A DNA stretch of 64,000 nt from Branchiostoma floridae (taxonomy: Eukaryota; Chordata; Leptocardii; Amphioxiformes; Branchiostomatidae): the NCBI RefSeq assembly GCF_000003815.2, contig NC_049990.1, positions 16,577,860-16,641,859 on the forward strand, given 5' to 3'. Below, one piece after another: positions 43,740-54,769 of the stretch. The notes below the pieces were generated by a model. That model saw nothing but the letters and a program-made list of their open reading frames with translations. It did not search any database and was not told the DNA's origin. Positions within the stretch are counted from its first letter, which is position 1, and every line of letters begins with the position of its first letter. Made by a program: the position numbers and the translations under genes.

Positions 43740-43975
43740 ATTGGAAAATTCATTTTTCTTATGAGTTTTGATCAAACGACATTGTACAAACACATCTCAA
43801 GCTACATTTCTAACATCACTAAGAAACAAGAAGAAGCCGAACAAAGGTATAACTTATAAGAATAGTTTTAGAATCCATGTTTTAGATTAGTCTTGGAAAC
43901 CATGTGTACTGTATTACGACCTTTTGTATCTAATGTGTATGCCTGTTAATAAAGGCTATTACTACTACTAAAACC
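43740..43975 (+). mobile_element. 5'-truncated LINE-like 3' tail, family A (diverged)
   Basis: Related to 22930-23270: 'catttttcttatgagttttgatcaaacga', 'catttctaacatcactaagaaacaagaagaagccgaac', and a 3' end 'cctgttaataaaggctattactactac' with AATAAA. The encoded tail (SYISNITKKQEEAEQ) is a diverged version of SYIFTITKKREEAEL. Confidence 0.5.
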
Positions 43976-44639
43976 TAAACACTTTGGCATTGAACCCAAT
44001 GATTTTGTAACCGAGACTTAGTTGTAATAAGACAATGAAAACTTATCCTCACATAAGGCCAAGGTTAGAAAGAAATGTTTACAGGTAGCATGGTCTTGTG
44101 ACTATGGATCTTTCCATAACCAACTGTAAAGTGTCCGTCAAAGCTTTTACAGCAACCTTGAAGTGTATATTGGCTGCCAAGCATCTTATGTTTGAGAAGC
44201 GTTGATAGTTGGACTTGAATTGAAACTGGTTGATACCGGTATGTCATTGAAGAAAAAGTAGTTTCCAAGCATATTGCTGTTTGATCTCTATACATGGACT
44301 TGTTGAATACAGCCAACCTGTCTATAGCGGCCTTTGTATGGTCACAATAGGTAGTGTTTCTGTATCTACGGGACCTGCCATGAGAAATCATAATGGCTTT
44401 TGCCATGTTTGACAGATGGCCACTGTAGACTATGGTAAATGGAAAAAAATCCAAGGGACGGACAAAAAATGACCGCAATGGACAGGTAGCCACTATGCAA
44501 GGGTGGCCACTTATACAGGTTTGACTGTGCTACTGGTAGATATATTTTGGTAGTCTTTATTACAAAGATATAGAAAGCTAATGCTTTACACCTGTCACAA
44601 AGTTGTAATGGATGTGGTAGATGGTATTTTGGTACCCTT

Positions 44640-45130
44640 CACTCAACGTTCCAGACACGACGGAGAGAAACGTTTCGAGGCTTCCTGCTGTGAAGTTATT
44701 GTTTCTGCGGAAATGTGATTATGGCGGGCGTGATGGATGAGAAGGGTTTGCCAGCTGACTGTTGCCATGGCAACGATGATGGATAGTCGGGAGGAGTGTA
44801 GGCCGGGATGATTGATGTTCACAAGGCGGGGGCCGAGTGGGGCGGGCGGGGGTTGATGGATGGTCGGACCGTACGCCGTGAGAGCAGCCAAACGCTGATG
44901 GAAGTGGCGTGCCCCCGGGTCGCGACCTGACCATAATTTATAGAGCTTTAATGGAGTTATTCAATTTGTGCGAGTTTTTGGTGTGAGATTGGAAACGAGG
45001 GGCCATCCCTCTCGCACCCGTGGCGTGAGGAACGGTTTCCCCGCGGTTAGAACGGTTATTTGTTACTCCGAGCCTCGACACAGTTTTATCAATTACAAAA
45101 TGTAAGACTGAGAAGTTCACTCCCAATGTT
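44640..45130. promoter_or_regulatory. Candidate enhancer: PBX-HOX cluster plus RFX X-box
   Basis: A 490-bp repeat-free, GC-rich block in Rsrc1 intron 4. On one strand within 135 bp are TGATGGATGA (44731), TGATGGATA (44777), TGATTGAT (44809) and TGATGGATGG (44854), all PBX-HOX1-type sites. Between them, 44761-44774 is GTTGCCATGGCAAC, a perfect palindromic X-box for RFX factors. TAATTTAT and TTTAATGG follow at 44935-44955. It does not code. The motif arrangement is seen directly; enhancer function and Shox as target are inferences. Confidence 0.55.
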
Positions 45131-45299
45131 AAAACTTGTGGAAGCACTACCTGTAGCTGCTATAATGGTCAAAATTGTACATCTGAATTTCAAGTAAATC
45201 CCGTCTAGACTTTCCTACTATGACTACTAGATACATGTACATTGAGTTTTCCAGGAAAATGAAAGTATTGTTTTTGGTGTAATTGTGTTAAATTAAATG

Positions 45300-45800
45300 G
45301 ATATTTGTGGTCAGCATTACTTAAGAACCTCTGAATAAATTGTAATGATATTTGGTATGTGGGTAAGTGGGAAGACGAAAGTCAAGGTTGATATTTTGGC
45401 CCCCTGTTGTGTGACCTTGGTACTGCAGCAGAACTTCCTTTTTTTTGTATCTATTGGTCTAGACATGCTATGGTCTTGAATTTTTCGTGGCAGATAGCTT
45501 GTGATGTAAGGAAGAAGTGGTGCAGGTTGGGACCCCCTAGTTATACATGTAGCTTGTTTCATACTCAGTCTGACAACTTGCCTTTAAATAATGAGATGGT
45601 TATGTTTTGGGTGTGTGTATGTTTTAGTCTTAGTGAGTTGGAAATACAATAATTTGAGAATGCCTTCAGAATTGTCTTGATACTTGGTCTGTGTGTAGGT
45701 GATGAGACCTCAGATAAAAGCATTAGATTTTGGGCGGCTTGTTATGGTACTGCAGCAGATCTTCCGGTTTCGTTATCTTGGTTCTGGACATGCTATGGTG
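45300..45800 (+). repeat. Dispersed repeat, family C (two adjacent copies)
   Basis: 45300-45620 and 45655-45800 both begin near 'tgaa/tgccttcagaattgtcttgatacttggt.tgtg' and contain 'ggtactgcagcaga.cttcc'. The first has the full inner part 'gtctagacatgctatggtcttgaatttttcgtggcagatagcttgtgatgt'. An inverted copy is at 39575-39840. Confidence 0.55.
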
Positions 45801-45874
45801 ATATCATTACCTTGGTCTAAAGCTTTATAAAAACTAAAGTTATGCTGACAACAAATATACGAACACACATGCAC

Positions 45875-46345
45875 AGAGACAAAAACTATACCACCATTTT
45901 TGATGGAGGTAACAAACTTCAAAGGGTAGTGCATATAAAGCATAGGTTTATGTTTGCTTGCCAAGTTTTTGTCCCTATCAAACTCCACATCTCCCAAGTT
46001 GACAGTGGAGGTTTTTTGTCCCCACCAGAAAGTCCACACCAAAACTATACCTCTATTTTTCATGGAGGTAACAATCTTTAAAGGGTAGTTTAAAGACTAA
46101 AGTATAGTTTTGCATTTGGTGTTGCCAAGTTTTTGTCCCTATCAAAGCTCCATATCTCCCAAGTTGACTGCAGAGGTTTTTGGTCCCCACCAAAACTATA
46201 CCTCCATTTTTATGCAGGTAACAAATTCTAAAGGGTAGTATAAAACTGTATGTATTACTAGGTTTGTGTTTTGTTGCAAAGTTTTTGTCCCTATCAAACT
46301 CTCCATCTCCCAATTGCAAGTTGACTGTGGAGTTTTTCTCCCCAC
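45875..46345. repeat. Tandem array of ~140-bp units (3-4 copies)
   Basis: Units contain 'ccaaaactatacc.ccatttttcatggaggtaacaaac', 'aaagggtagt', and 'ccaagtttttgtccctatcaaactccacatctcccaagttgac.gtggaggtttttt.tccccacca'. A single related piece lies at 60885-60930. ORFs on the minus strand repeat with the units. Confidence 0.7.
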
Positions 46346-46349
46346 TAGA

Positions 46350-46760
46350 AAGTCCCGCGGCAGCCTAATTTCTGAATCATGTTATTCTAATGGGATAACC
46401 TAATTAATGGTGTGAGTTAATCAAATCAATTAGAGTGGGATCGGGCAATTAAAGTTGTGGCGAGAGTGTTTCCCACCATTTGGTTCCCGCGATCACACCC
46501 CCTATCATTCTCGGATGACAGAAATTAGGTTAGTTTTATTACGTTTTCTGCAGACAAATGGCGGATCATTGCTCTCGGGTGAACTCTCGGGCCTGCCCGG
46601 ATCGTGATAATGACATTATAGTTGTGGTGGAACGCTGATACCGACACTTGTCCAAGTCCTTGTCGCAAGTACGATGGTTTGGAGATTGCATCGGAGCGAG
46701 AGTGGGTCGGACGTTTCCCACCACACTTACGGTGTTTGTTTCTCGCGTTGTAAACCGTTG
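46350..46760. promoter_or_regulatory. Candidate regulatory block rich in TAAT sites
   Basis: Repeat-free and GC-richer, with CTAATTAATGG, GTTAATCAAATCAATTAG, GGCAATTAAAG, GAAATTAGG and ATAATGACATTATAG, i.e. many homeodomain cores, plus 'cccgcgatcac'. The 155-codon minus-strand frame across 46525-46992 has no domain and is not called. Confidence 0.4.
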
Positions 46761-47129
46761 TGGGTACGAGATTGTAACCCGCTAGGGTGTCAAACCCTAG
46801 ACCTTCAGTTTGCAAGTCGATAACTAAGTCTAAACCGAAGGGATACCATGCCACACAAGCATAGACACACCAATTTTGTATGTAATAAAACAAGTGCAAA
46901 CAGCATAAAACCGAGTCTCCTAGAGAAACACTCTTACTCGGCAAACTCCCTTTGCCATGATTAGAGAAAGCAAACTTTGAAACTGGTGACACAGCCCCCG
47001 CTTGCCCCCATACAATAATAGCCAGCCCTGCCTGAATTCTGCAAAGGAGGCTTTGTAAAACCAGTTATAAAAAAAAATATAGTTTGGGTTTGACCACACT
47101 AGGATGACCCTACACTCTTAGTGTCAATA

Positions 47130-47615
47130 AGTGTGGTGGGTTCTTTAAGGTTTTACTCATTACCTCCATTGGGACGCAAAGCTAGATATTACTCATTTTG
47201 GCCAGAGTTGAGGGAGGAAATTAAGGTCTAAGGTGCCTTTCCCAAGCGTACAAAATTGGGACTAGCTTGGGTTTTGGTTTGGTTTGGTTATACAGATCTC
47301 CATTATTGACTGATATGTCACTATTCTTCCTGGAGTCCGGGTGATTTGTAGAGAATCATCAATTCTAGACTGAAGGATTTTGCACAATCTCACACCGCAC
47401 AATCGCACGTGTTGGGGTTCTTTAATGTGCCCGAGGGACGGCCCTAGCCGAAGCTAAGTACAAATTTTCACCTGAGTGAAGGGAAGAAAGTCGTGTAAAG
47501 TGCCTTTCCCAAGGGCACAAGATCGGTACCACGGCAGCCGGATTTGAACCCGCAACCTCTCGGTCACGGGCCGAACACGGTCCCGCTGTGCTACGCGGTC
47601 CCACTGTAATTGGAC
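47130..47615 (-). mobile_element. tRNA-derived SINE, inverted, intact pol III boxes
   Basis: On the minus strand the head reads gggaccgcgtagcacagcgg (A box at 47583-47593) and 'ggttgcgggttcaaatcc' (B box at 47540-47550). The body is the same as 35822-36255: 'cccttgggaaaggcactttacacgac', 'gtccctcgggcacattaaagaacccc'. The region 47130-47270 is a second, more decayed inverted body. Confidence 0.8.
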
Positions 47616-47639
47616 TGGGATTGGGGGCCAAAAAGTTTA

Positions 47640-47915
47640 GATTCTAAGTCAACAGCCAGTGACAATCTGAACAATTTTGATCGTTGTAGGGTAGATCACT
47701 TAGATGTAGGGTACTGAAACGTATTTTCTAAAAACCTTTTTGAGAGTTTTAGACGTTCTGGCAGCACAATAGTACAAACCGGTGAAGTAAGAAGAAGTAC
47801 CGTGCACTTCCTTATTGCCCCCCTGGGACTGAGTTGCAGAGTCCATCAGCTATTAGTGTAATCAGGTTATGGCTTCAGCCAATTATACAGAACACCATCC
47901 TCTGTCTCAGGGCAC
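47640..47915. other. Rsrc1 intron 4, nothing recognised
   Basis: Unique AT-rich DNA without a gene. Confidence 0.4.
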
Positions 47916-47919
47916 AAGA

Positions 47920-48055
47920 TACTGTAAATGCACGGAAGTTTGCGGGGATTTAATTTCCTATTAAGGAGAAAAAAGTGTGAGAGTGCTTGGTAAAGAGTGT
48001 TTGCGGTGGTTTTGAGTTCGTGATAGCTAATAGTCATATACTGTACAGTAAAACT
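47920..48055. mobile_element. MITE fragment, family of 698-908
   Basis: Left end 'atactgtaaatgcacggaagtttgcgggg', interior 'gtgtttgcggtggttttgagttcgtgat', right end 'atactgtaca'. Diverged copy. Confidence 0.5.
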
Positions 48056-48059
48056 GGGT

Positions 48060-48685
48060 AATGGAAACATCGTGCCTTTACGGACAGTCAGTTGAAAAAC
48101 CACATCCTACTAGTCCTTAGCGACTGGGCAAGGGTGCGACAGACGGACACAACAGTCGCTTTACACAATGCTGGCATGATCAACTGGCGTCTTAAGCTTG
48201 ATTTAACCATATTTACCCTCTAACAAGTCTTAATATAAAATGATATTTAACGTTCAAAGATTGGGTCTGTGGTCAATTTGTGCTTTCAAATTTTTAGTAT
48301 TTGTGTGTGACTGTTCCGACTTCACTACCTTTAACACATAATACCATGCAATGTATATTGTATGATGTACCTGTTATGTAGCATTTGCACAATGGGGTTG
48401 GCAATGAAAAGACAGAAAAAAAAAATTCCTTGTGGTTTGAGTTCCCGGCAAAGCAGTCACCGAAAAAACACCAAGTTTAACATAAAATATAAACCACCCC
48501 AAACATTTCTTCATCTACAGTACCCTATCTGATTTTCCTCAGTCAAGATTCTACTCCAAGGGCAGTTCTTAGAACTCTTCAAATTAAAGAAGTTGATTTT
48601 AGCGTTCCTTGTAGGATTTATCTCGAAGATCAAAAATAATGACTGCCAGCTGTTGATATAATATGTATGCCTCATCAAGCCATTA
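48060..48685. other. Rsrc1 intron 4, nothing recognised
   Basis: AT-rich, no gene or clear repeat. Confidence 0.4.
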
Positions 48686-48689
48686 GTAT

Positions 48690-48790
48690 AATTGCATTAA
48701 TGACATAATTCAATTAAAGCAATTACCATGGGCTGGTCACACGGGAACACCCTCACACAGGCCACCCTTGATACAGGGCAGAGCAGGGCA
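48690..48790. promoter_or_regulatory. Short TAAT-dense candidate element
   Basis: Within 60 bp are CATTAGTATAATTGCATTAA, ATAATTCAATTAAAG and CAATTACC, giving at least five ATTA/TAAT cores. A GC-rich stretch (gggctggtcacacggg) follows. No repeat relation seen. Confidence 0.35.
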
Positions 48791-48794
48791 GACA

Positions 48795-49785
48795 AGGCAT
48801 GACCAAATTAATTTGTTGGTTCTGAGAATTTTTCAGAAAAAGAAATTGAGGGACAGGGCAAAAAAGAAAAGAAAAAAGAATTTTGAAAATATACCGTGTT
48901 TATTGAATAATTAGAAGTTTTAGTATATATATGAAAGAACACTACCACAGTATAGCACCATATAGCTGCACCTGTTTGTTGAAACGATCACAAGTTTTCA
49001 TGTATATACATGTACAGGTACTATTAACTTTTGTCTTTCGCGAGTGAAAAATCTTATTACAATCATGATAAATGTACCCACATTGTAAGGACCCTATAAT
49101 TTAGTATAAAAGCACAATTTTCTAGAAATATTGTTGAATTGCTTCATACTAATTTAACAGGGAAAATTTCCTCAATGGGAGGTGTGGCGATTTTTTTTTT
49201 TCATTTTGAGAAAAATAAAAGTACACGATTCTGAGAACTGATTAATTACATTGGTATGGCCTAAGATTGAAAACTGTTTTCTGTGTTAGCAAAGTTGTTG
49301 CTGATTGAAGTGTAAGATATATTATTGTAACTGTACTATAATGTTATGTACGGCATTTCCAACTTAAGATTATTTTTCTTCCCACTCATTGTTTGGGAGC
49401 CCATGTTCTTGATGTTTCCAACAGTTTTGAAAATGTGGTACATGTATCTGAAATAGAAATTTCATAAATTAATGGAGCACCGTGATTCATCAATGCCCAC
49501 AATGTTACCATATCTTTGCCATCATTTTTTTGAATAATTGATGTTTTAGATAAGAATTGATAATCATGACAAAAGGTGCATACATTTTGTTTATGCTCAT
49601 ATGTTTGAGTTTTAGAAATATGATCAGCACAAAAAGAAGTTGTTGACATGAAAACTATTAAGTAGTTTTTCTTGAACTGTCAAGATCAGACTTTAAATCT
49701 ACATGTATAACAGCACAAACATGTTGCTGATTGCATTAACCGTTGTTCACTTAGTTTTACCATGTCAATAATTATAATGAACAGT
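48795..49785. other. Rsrc1 intron 4, AT-rich, nothing recognised
   Basis: No gene; minus-strand ORF 49386-49649 has no domain. Confidence 0.4.
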
Positions 49786-49789
49786 TAGG

Positions 49790-50165
49790 CATCGTACCAA
49801 ATAAATGTTACCTGAACCTGGACCTGATTGTCTGTAAAAACTCGTGAATTGACGACACTCAAAACAACGGTCCATTTTTCTAAAAATGAATTTGTTTGTA
49901 TCCGACTCCCACTGGCATTTTGAAATCCTGTCTTCAATTGAACGACTAACTTCCTTGGTACAAATGACTATAATTATAAACTCTACTCCACTCCATATTT
50001 GTTATTTTCTTGGATCAGTAAGCCTCAAAAACCGTGGACGCAAAGATATAATGCGTTCATTTTCTTATCAGTCCAAAGTCTGGTCCAAGAAGAAACTGAA
50101 AGAATGGTTTTGTTACTGGTACAATGTACCGATAATTTGAAGCGTGTTGGTTCAATTTACATGAT
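49790..50165. mobile_element. Degenerate hAT-MITE copy, inverted
   Basis: Inverted interior of the TAGGGCTGGGTA family: 'cctgaacctggacctga', 'ctcgtgaattgacgacactcaaaacaacggtccattt', 'ccgactcccactggcatttt', and 'tggtacaatgtaccga' at the far end. Termini are decayed. Confidence 0.5.
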
Positions 50166-50439
50166 AGTGTGTTTAGTACCTCGGACATGACCCATTTTAC
50201 ATGGAAGCTGAAAGCTTGTCAATGTGATAGTAATACTCAATGCCGTGTACATTTAATTGTACTGATAACTTGTGCAGCTGAGTGTCTGTTAGATTAGCTT
50301 TTCAGTACCAAGGACATGTCTGTGTTCACACAACATCTGTCCAGTACTTTTGGTGGTCGTTAAGGTTGTTGGCTTTTCAAGTTTTGTGGGTCTGCGCTAA
50401 TCAAATTTCTCCAATTTCTCTGGGTTTTGTGTTAATTTT

Positions 50440-50582
50440 GACAATTAAAAAAAAAAATTTGGAATTTTCTAACTTTTTTTTTTTGTTAATTTTTTTTTCG
50501 TAAATTTCGTTAATTTTTTTTGTATATTTTGTATTTTTTGGGAAATTTTGTAAATTTTTTGGAAGTTGTTTTTTTGTGTGTA
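50440..50582. repeat. T-rich low-complexity tract upstream of exon 5
   Basis: Runs of T separated by 'gtaaattt' or 'gttaattt' words end about 145 bp before the exon 5 acceptor. Probably simple sequence; a possible extended polypyrimidine context. Confidence 0.8.
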
Positions 50583-50727
50583 AATTTTGACATCCTTTAT
50601 CTGGCAGCTTTGCCAGTCAGATAATAGTATTAATACTCCAAGCATATGTTTGGCTCTGGCTTCCTACATTGTATTGCCTAGTTATATTTTTCATAATCAG
50701 AATTTGTGTTTTGATTTTCCTCTGCAG

Positions 50728-50827
50728 ACAGCACCAGAGAGAGTGAAACAGCAGCTGAAGCAGGCTTTAGAGTCAGCAGTTGTGAGTGACCAGATCAAGA
50801 AAGAAGAGGAGAAACAAAAGACTCAAG
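50728..50827 (+). CDS. Rsrc1: Rsrc1 exon 5 (coiled-coil part)
   Basis: Acceptor ttttcctctgcag, donor CTCAAG^GTGAGG. Encodes TAPERVKQQLKQALESAVVS then DQIKKEEEKQKTQ. It aligns with human RSRC1 [20 protein letters not shown] and the Glu/Lys-rich coiled coil after it. 100 nt, entering in phase 0 and leaving one base (G). Residues about 163-195. The preceding intron 4 is 14.3 kb, the largest of the gene, and carries most candidate regulatory blocks. Confidence 0.9.
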
Positions 50828-50924
50828 GTGAGGTCTTACATTTAATATCAAGAAGGGATGAAAGAACATTCTTTGGATGTTTTCAATACATTTACTAAAT
50901 AGAAAGCCTTTTTTTGAGGGTGAA

Positions 50925-51095
50925 GAGGCAGTGGGAATGTTATCCACTGTGTCTAGGGCACGGTATTGGAAGGTGGAGCCCAACCTTCTTCTTCCACTGC
51001 CTTTTACCTCCCCAACTGAAGTCAGGTACCCATAGTTACACCTTGGTAAAGTGAGGAAAGTTCCTTTCCTAAGGACACAATGTCTTTAACCCTCT
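50925..51095 (-). mobile_element. SINE copy, inverted, head missing
   Basis: 'aggcagtgggaatgttatccactgtgtctagggcacggtattggaagg', 'cttccactgccttttacctccccaactgaagtcaggtaccca', 'gtgaggaaagttcctttcctaaggacac'. 22630-22925 reversed. Confidence 0.7.
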
Positions 51096-51099
51096 CAAC

Positions 51100-52210
51100 A
51101 CGTCATAAAAATTTTTCCTGTATACCATATACGACATATAATTTCAGTCTATACAGGTGTCAATTAGTACTTTTTGTGTATTATTATTACAGCTGTTATG
51201 TAAGGAGTAGACTAGGAAAACTATATATTGCTGGAAAGCTCACAGAATGGCCTTTCCAAAACAAGCAAAATAAATATCATACCATCAATCTGAGGACAGC
51301 AATCGCCATGGAAACCACTCAAAAACACATTTGCAACACTCCCAAAAAAAGCTTCACAAAAGAAAACATTTGGCTAGGGACTGAGTTTTTTGTGTCATTT
51401 ATCATAAAACTATGTAGAAATACTCAATTATACATACACAATGCTGGTATGCTGTTAGAATGACCAAAAACTAAAAATCAAAGCATGATTTCAAATAAGT
51501 TCAGTGTTGATAAACAAATGTTCACCCCAATAAATAGTTGTGCCCCCCTCCCCACACCTGTAGTTGTACTATCAAAAATAAATAAAAATGATGAATATGC
51601 CTTGTGCTAAATGGCAAATTATTTTTCTGGATGTTCTCCACATATCAGGGAGTCAAATAAATCCTATTACTTATGACTTGGGTAGAGAAACAGGTATCAG
51701 AGTATCTAAAATGTCAATTGAGACCAGTGACCTTTCTGACCTGACCTGGTCCTCCTCATGCCCAAGAAAAACAACAAGGAAGCATGCATGTAGAACTCAT
51801 TAGACACGGTGATATCAGCTCATTTGATCTCAACAAAAACAGCTGGGTGTTTGCCTTGCTGTCCCTCAAGGATTTCCCTGTCATCACTCCTGTAAGCCAC
51901 CAACAAAATTATCCACCAAATTGTCTCCATTTCTGCTAAATTTACTAAATAAACCTGTAGAAAACTGAAGCCAAAACACACGCTGGAGGCCTCAGAAACA
52001 GGGCTCAAATGCTACATCCCTTCTGGTTGGTCAAAGATACAAGCATCCTGATTGGCAGACTCTGCCAAATTTCCCATTTCACAGTAGTCAGTTTGAATTT
52101 CCCGCCGGAATTAAACCTGAAGCCACGATCGTGGCTTCTCGCGTCCTATGGGAAAGCCACGATAGTGGCTTCTCGTGCTGAGAGGGTTAAGTCAGAAATT
52201 GAACCCTTAG
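51100..52210. other. Rsrc1 intron 5, no gene supported
   Basis: AT-rich; a 127-codon frame (51080-51463) is low-complexity without domain. Near 52125-52165 'gccacgat.gtggcttctcg' is repeated in tandem. Confidence 0.4.
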
Positions 52211-52214
52211 CCTC

Positions 52215-52690
52215 AGTTGCCAGCCTTGTCCCTGTGACACTTTGTTGCAGAACTTGCCGACCCATGTAAGAGCCATGCCCCCCTCCCCCACCCTTCTCCA
52301 GTTCCCAGTCTTGTCCCTGTGATACTTTGTTGCAGAACTTGCCGCCCCACGTAAGAGCCATGCCCCCCTCCCCCATCCTTCTCCAGTCCCAGCCTTGTCC
52401 CTGTGACACTTTGTTGCAGAACTTGCCGACCCCTGTAAGAGCCATGCCCCCCTCCCCCATCCCTGTCCAGTTCCCAGCCTTGTCCCTGTGATACTTTGTT
52501 GCAGAACTTGCCGACCCTTGTAAGAGCCATGCCCCCCTCCCCCATCCCTGTCCAGTTCCCAGCCTTGTCCCTGTGACACTTTGCTGCAGAACCTGCCGCC
52601 CCACGTAAGAGCCATGCCCCCCTCCCCCATCCCTCTCCAGGTCCCAGCCTTGTCCCTGTGATACTTTGTTGCAGAACTTGGCGACCCGTG
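52215..52690. repeat. 85-bp minisatellite, 5.5 units
   Basis: Units start at 52221, 52306, 52390, 52475, 52560 and 52645 (period 84-85 bp): 'cagccttgtccctgtgacactttgttgcag', 'aacttgccgacccatgtaagagccatgcccccctcccccatccctctccag'. Divergence is low. All three minus-strand frames stay open, giving overlapping Gly/Lys-rich ORFs of 165-216 codons that rotate frame each unit (85 = 3x28+1). I treat these as artefacts. Each plus-strand unit has an acceptor-like ttgttgcag and a donor-like GTAAGA 16-17 nt later. Confidence 0.95.
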
Positions 52691-52691
52691 T

Positions 52692-53165
52692 AATAGCCAC
52701 ATGCCACCATGGTGATCCCATTGCGAAAGCTGCATTATTGATGTGCGACATTCCCCGCCATTAACGCCCCGTGTTTGATGCCTGCCGATCTGATGGCTCG
52801 ACCCTCGCCGCTTCCCACGCTCCGACAAAGCCGCCATTGTTCCCGCCTTCGTTCCCGCCGTTTCCCGTCATCCATCCTGCGCGAAACAAAGCCGGCCGCC
52901 GATTCCGTCCATCCATCATGGCTGAATAATTAATGCCGCCTGCTTGGTGCCCTCCCGCCTTGCCCATCAAAAACCAATTATTTCATTCCCCACACGCTGG
53001 GGGAAATCTAACGTGACAGGCCCCAGCCCTAATTCCTCCTGATGTCATCCCGCCAAGCCTTAATTTAATTAACGTCAGATGACGCTGATGACTAGTGAGA
53101 ACCTCAGTAGCGATATCGTATCTCTCGGCCCGCAAACTCGGCACTCCCAAATCAAAATTATATGC
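52692..53165. promoter_or_regulatory. Candidate enhancer with PBX-HOX and TTAATTAA sites
   Basis: A GC-rich, repeat-free block directly after the minisatellite. It has the exact PBX-HOX decamer TGATGGATGG on the minus strand (52909-52918), GGATGGATGA nearby (minus strand, 52868), TGAATAATTAATGCC, CCTTAATTTAATTAACG and two 'gatgac' words. No coding support. The density of homeodomain cores in GC-rich unique DNA resembles a conserved developmental enhancer. Confidence 0.5.
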
Positions 53166-53439
53166 AATTATAAGAATAAAAAATGAAATTATGCAGATTC
53201 CTTAGTAGCCAACAATGTACTGCAAAATTTCTCAGTGTTTGTTGTAACTTTTTGTTTCTGTTGTCATGACAAACTTTTATTAAATCATTATGATATATAG
53301 AAAATATACAGTAATTGTACAATTATAATTGTGTAAAAGACTGAGATAGAATATTAATTGATACGTGAAAAATGACTTCATTTAATCCAAAATAGCACAT
53401 TGAAAATTATCCCATATGGTAATTGTCCTCTATTTGCTT

Positions 53440-53650
53440 GCAGATGTTTATTATTTTCATGAAGGCCATGTTGATTTGATTGTATGGATGACATAGTCCG
53501 AGAAAACCCCAAACTGATGCGAGCGTGCGAGTAAAAAATAATGGCGTACAAAAAGAAGTCATTATTATCATGAAATGAAAGTGATCTGGAAGGTTGAACA
53601 AAACACACGGAGTATGGTATACCAAACAATTATAGATTTTTTATTTTTGC
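53440..53650 (-). repeat. Dispersed 'cacgctcgcatcagtt' repeat, inverted
   Basis: Inverted form of the 17-kb cluster: 'tggatgacatagtccgagaaaaccccaaactgatgcgagcgtgcgag' and 'acacggagtatggtataccaaacaattatagatttt'. Confidence 0.55.
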
Positions 53651-53654
53651 TCTT

Positions 53655-54005
53655 TCATATCTTTCTCTTTGACTTTGGAATTGACTTTCAAATTGACATT
53701 CTAGGACATATGTATCCATTCTCACATTTTTTTCAATGTATGGCATATTCTATTTGCTCATTTTGCGCTCATTTTTTTCACACAAAAGTGATGTGATCCA
53801 TATAATCAAATTTACATGGCAAGGAGCCTTCAAAATCGTCCAGTGATGATTTAAGTCGTTTAGATCAGGTTGGCAGTGGAAAACTGTCCTTGTAGACTCG
53901 ACCTAACTTGTAAATGGCTTACAAAAACTAGGTCAGAAGTCATGTAAACTAACCTAGGTGCTGAATATTGCAGTCAGTGCATGTGCCTAGAAAGTTTGAT
54001 ATACA
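53655..54005. other. Rsrc1 intron 5, nothing recognised
   Basis: AT-rich, no gene. Confidence 0.4.
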
Positions 54006-54009
54006 GAAA

Positions 54010-54290
54010 ATATAAGAAACTTTATTTGCAAATTCTTGCCTGAGGGATAATTGCAACATGGCACATACAGGATACATAGTGAACATACATAAGATATTAA
54101 ATAAAACTTTGGTATAGATAACAGTGGGGACAAGTGGAAGCAAGTGACTATTCTAGCAATAATATGGACTGCTGAGAGCTACGATCTATTAGTAGTAAGC
54201 ATTTGGGGTTTGACTTCTTTTCTGGAAGCAGTGGAAGACGGAGTGTCCCACCTTTTCTATAATGAGTGGGTTAGGTAACATTTAATTTAA
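54010..54290 (-). mobile_element. LINE-like 3' tail, family B
   Basis: 'aactttatttgcaaattcttgcctgagggataattgcaac' to 'ggggtttgacttcttttctggaagcagtggaagacggagtgtcccaccttttct'. The minus-strand end has AATAAA. Fourth copy of the family. Confidence 0.55.
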
Positions 54291-54294
54291 CAGG

Positions 54295-54765
54295 GTTATA
54301 GTTTTGTTTTTGTCATAAATGTTTGGAAATTTTTAGATGAAATACAGCCTAAACCACTTTATCCTTGTACTTTTATCTTATTGATGAAAACTTCTTGATT
54401 TAAATGAATGCAATTTAGCCCATATTGGCCTCAGATATGCAAATAAGGTCATTGTCATTATAATCAAATAGGAATTAACAGCAACTCACATCAAATTTCC
54501 AGAACAATAAAGTTATTGATAAAATGCTTAGTTCTGATAATTTGATGCTAGTTGCTGTATTTTCCTATCCTCCTGATCCAAGAAAGTAAAAATTTCTATG
54601 ATTATTGATAAGCCCAATAGTTACTGATATCACTAGCTATACAGTTTATATAGCCAATACCTAAAGAATGAACATGCAACTTGTTTCCCTTTAGGGTTCT
54701 TGTATGAGAGATATCAAAGTGCTATAAACATTCAGCCTCCATCTCTCTACCCTTCCATGCAGTGG
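54295..54765. other. Rsrc1 intron 5, nothing recognised
   Basis: AT-rich, no gene. Confidence 0.4.
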
Positions 54766-54769
54766 ATTT

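Noticed and set aside
46525-46992. 155-codon minus-strand ORF
   Set aside because: No recognisable domain; spans a candidate regulatory block and unrelated AT-rich DNA; no splice evidence.
52146-52837. Overlapping minus-strand ORFs of 165-216 codons
   Set aside because: Produced by the 85-bp minisatellite, whose length shifts frame each unit and whose GC-rich units lack stops; no start context, splice sites or domain.
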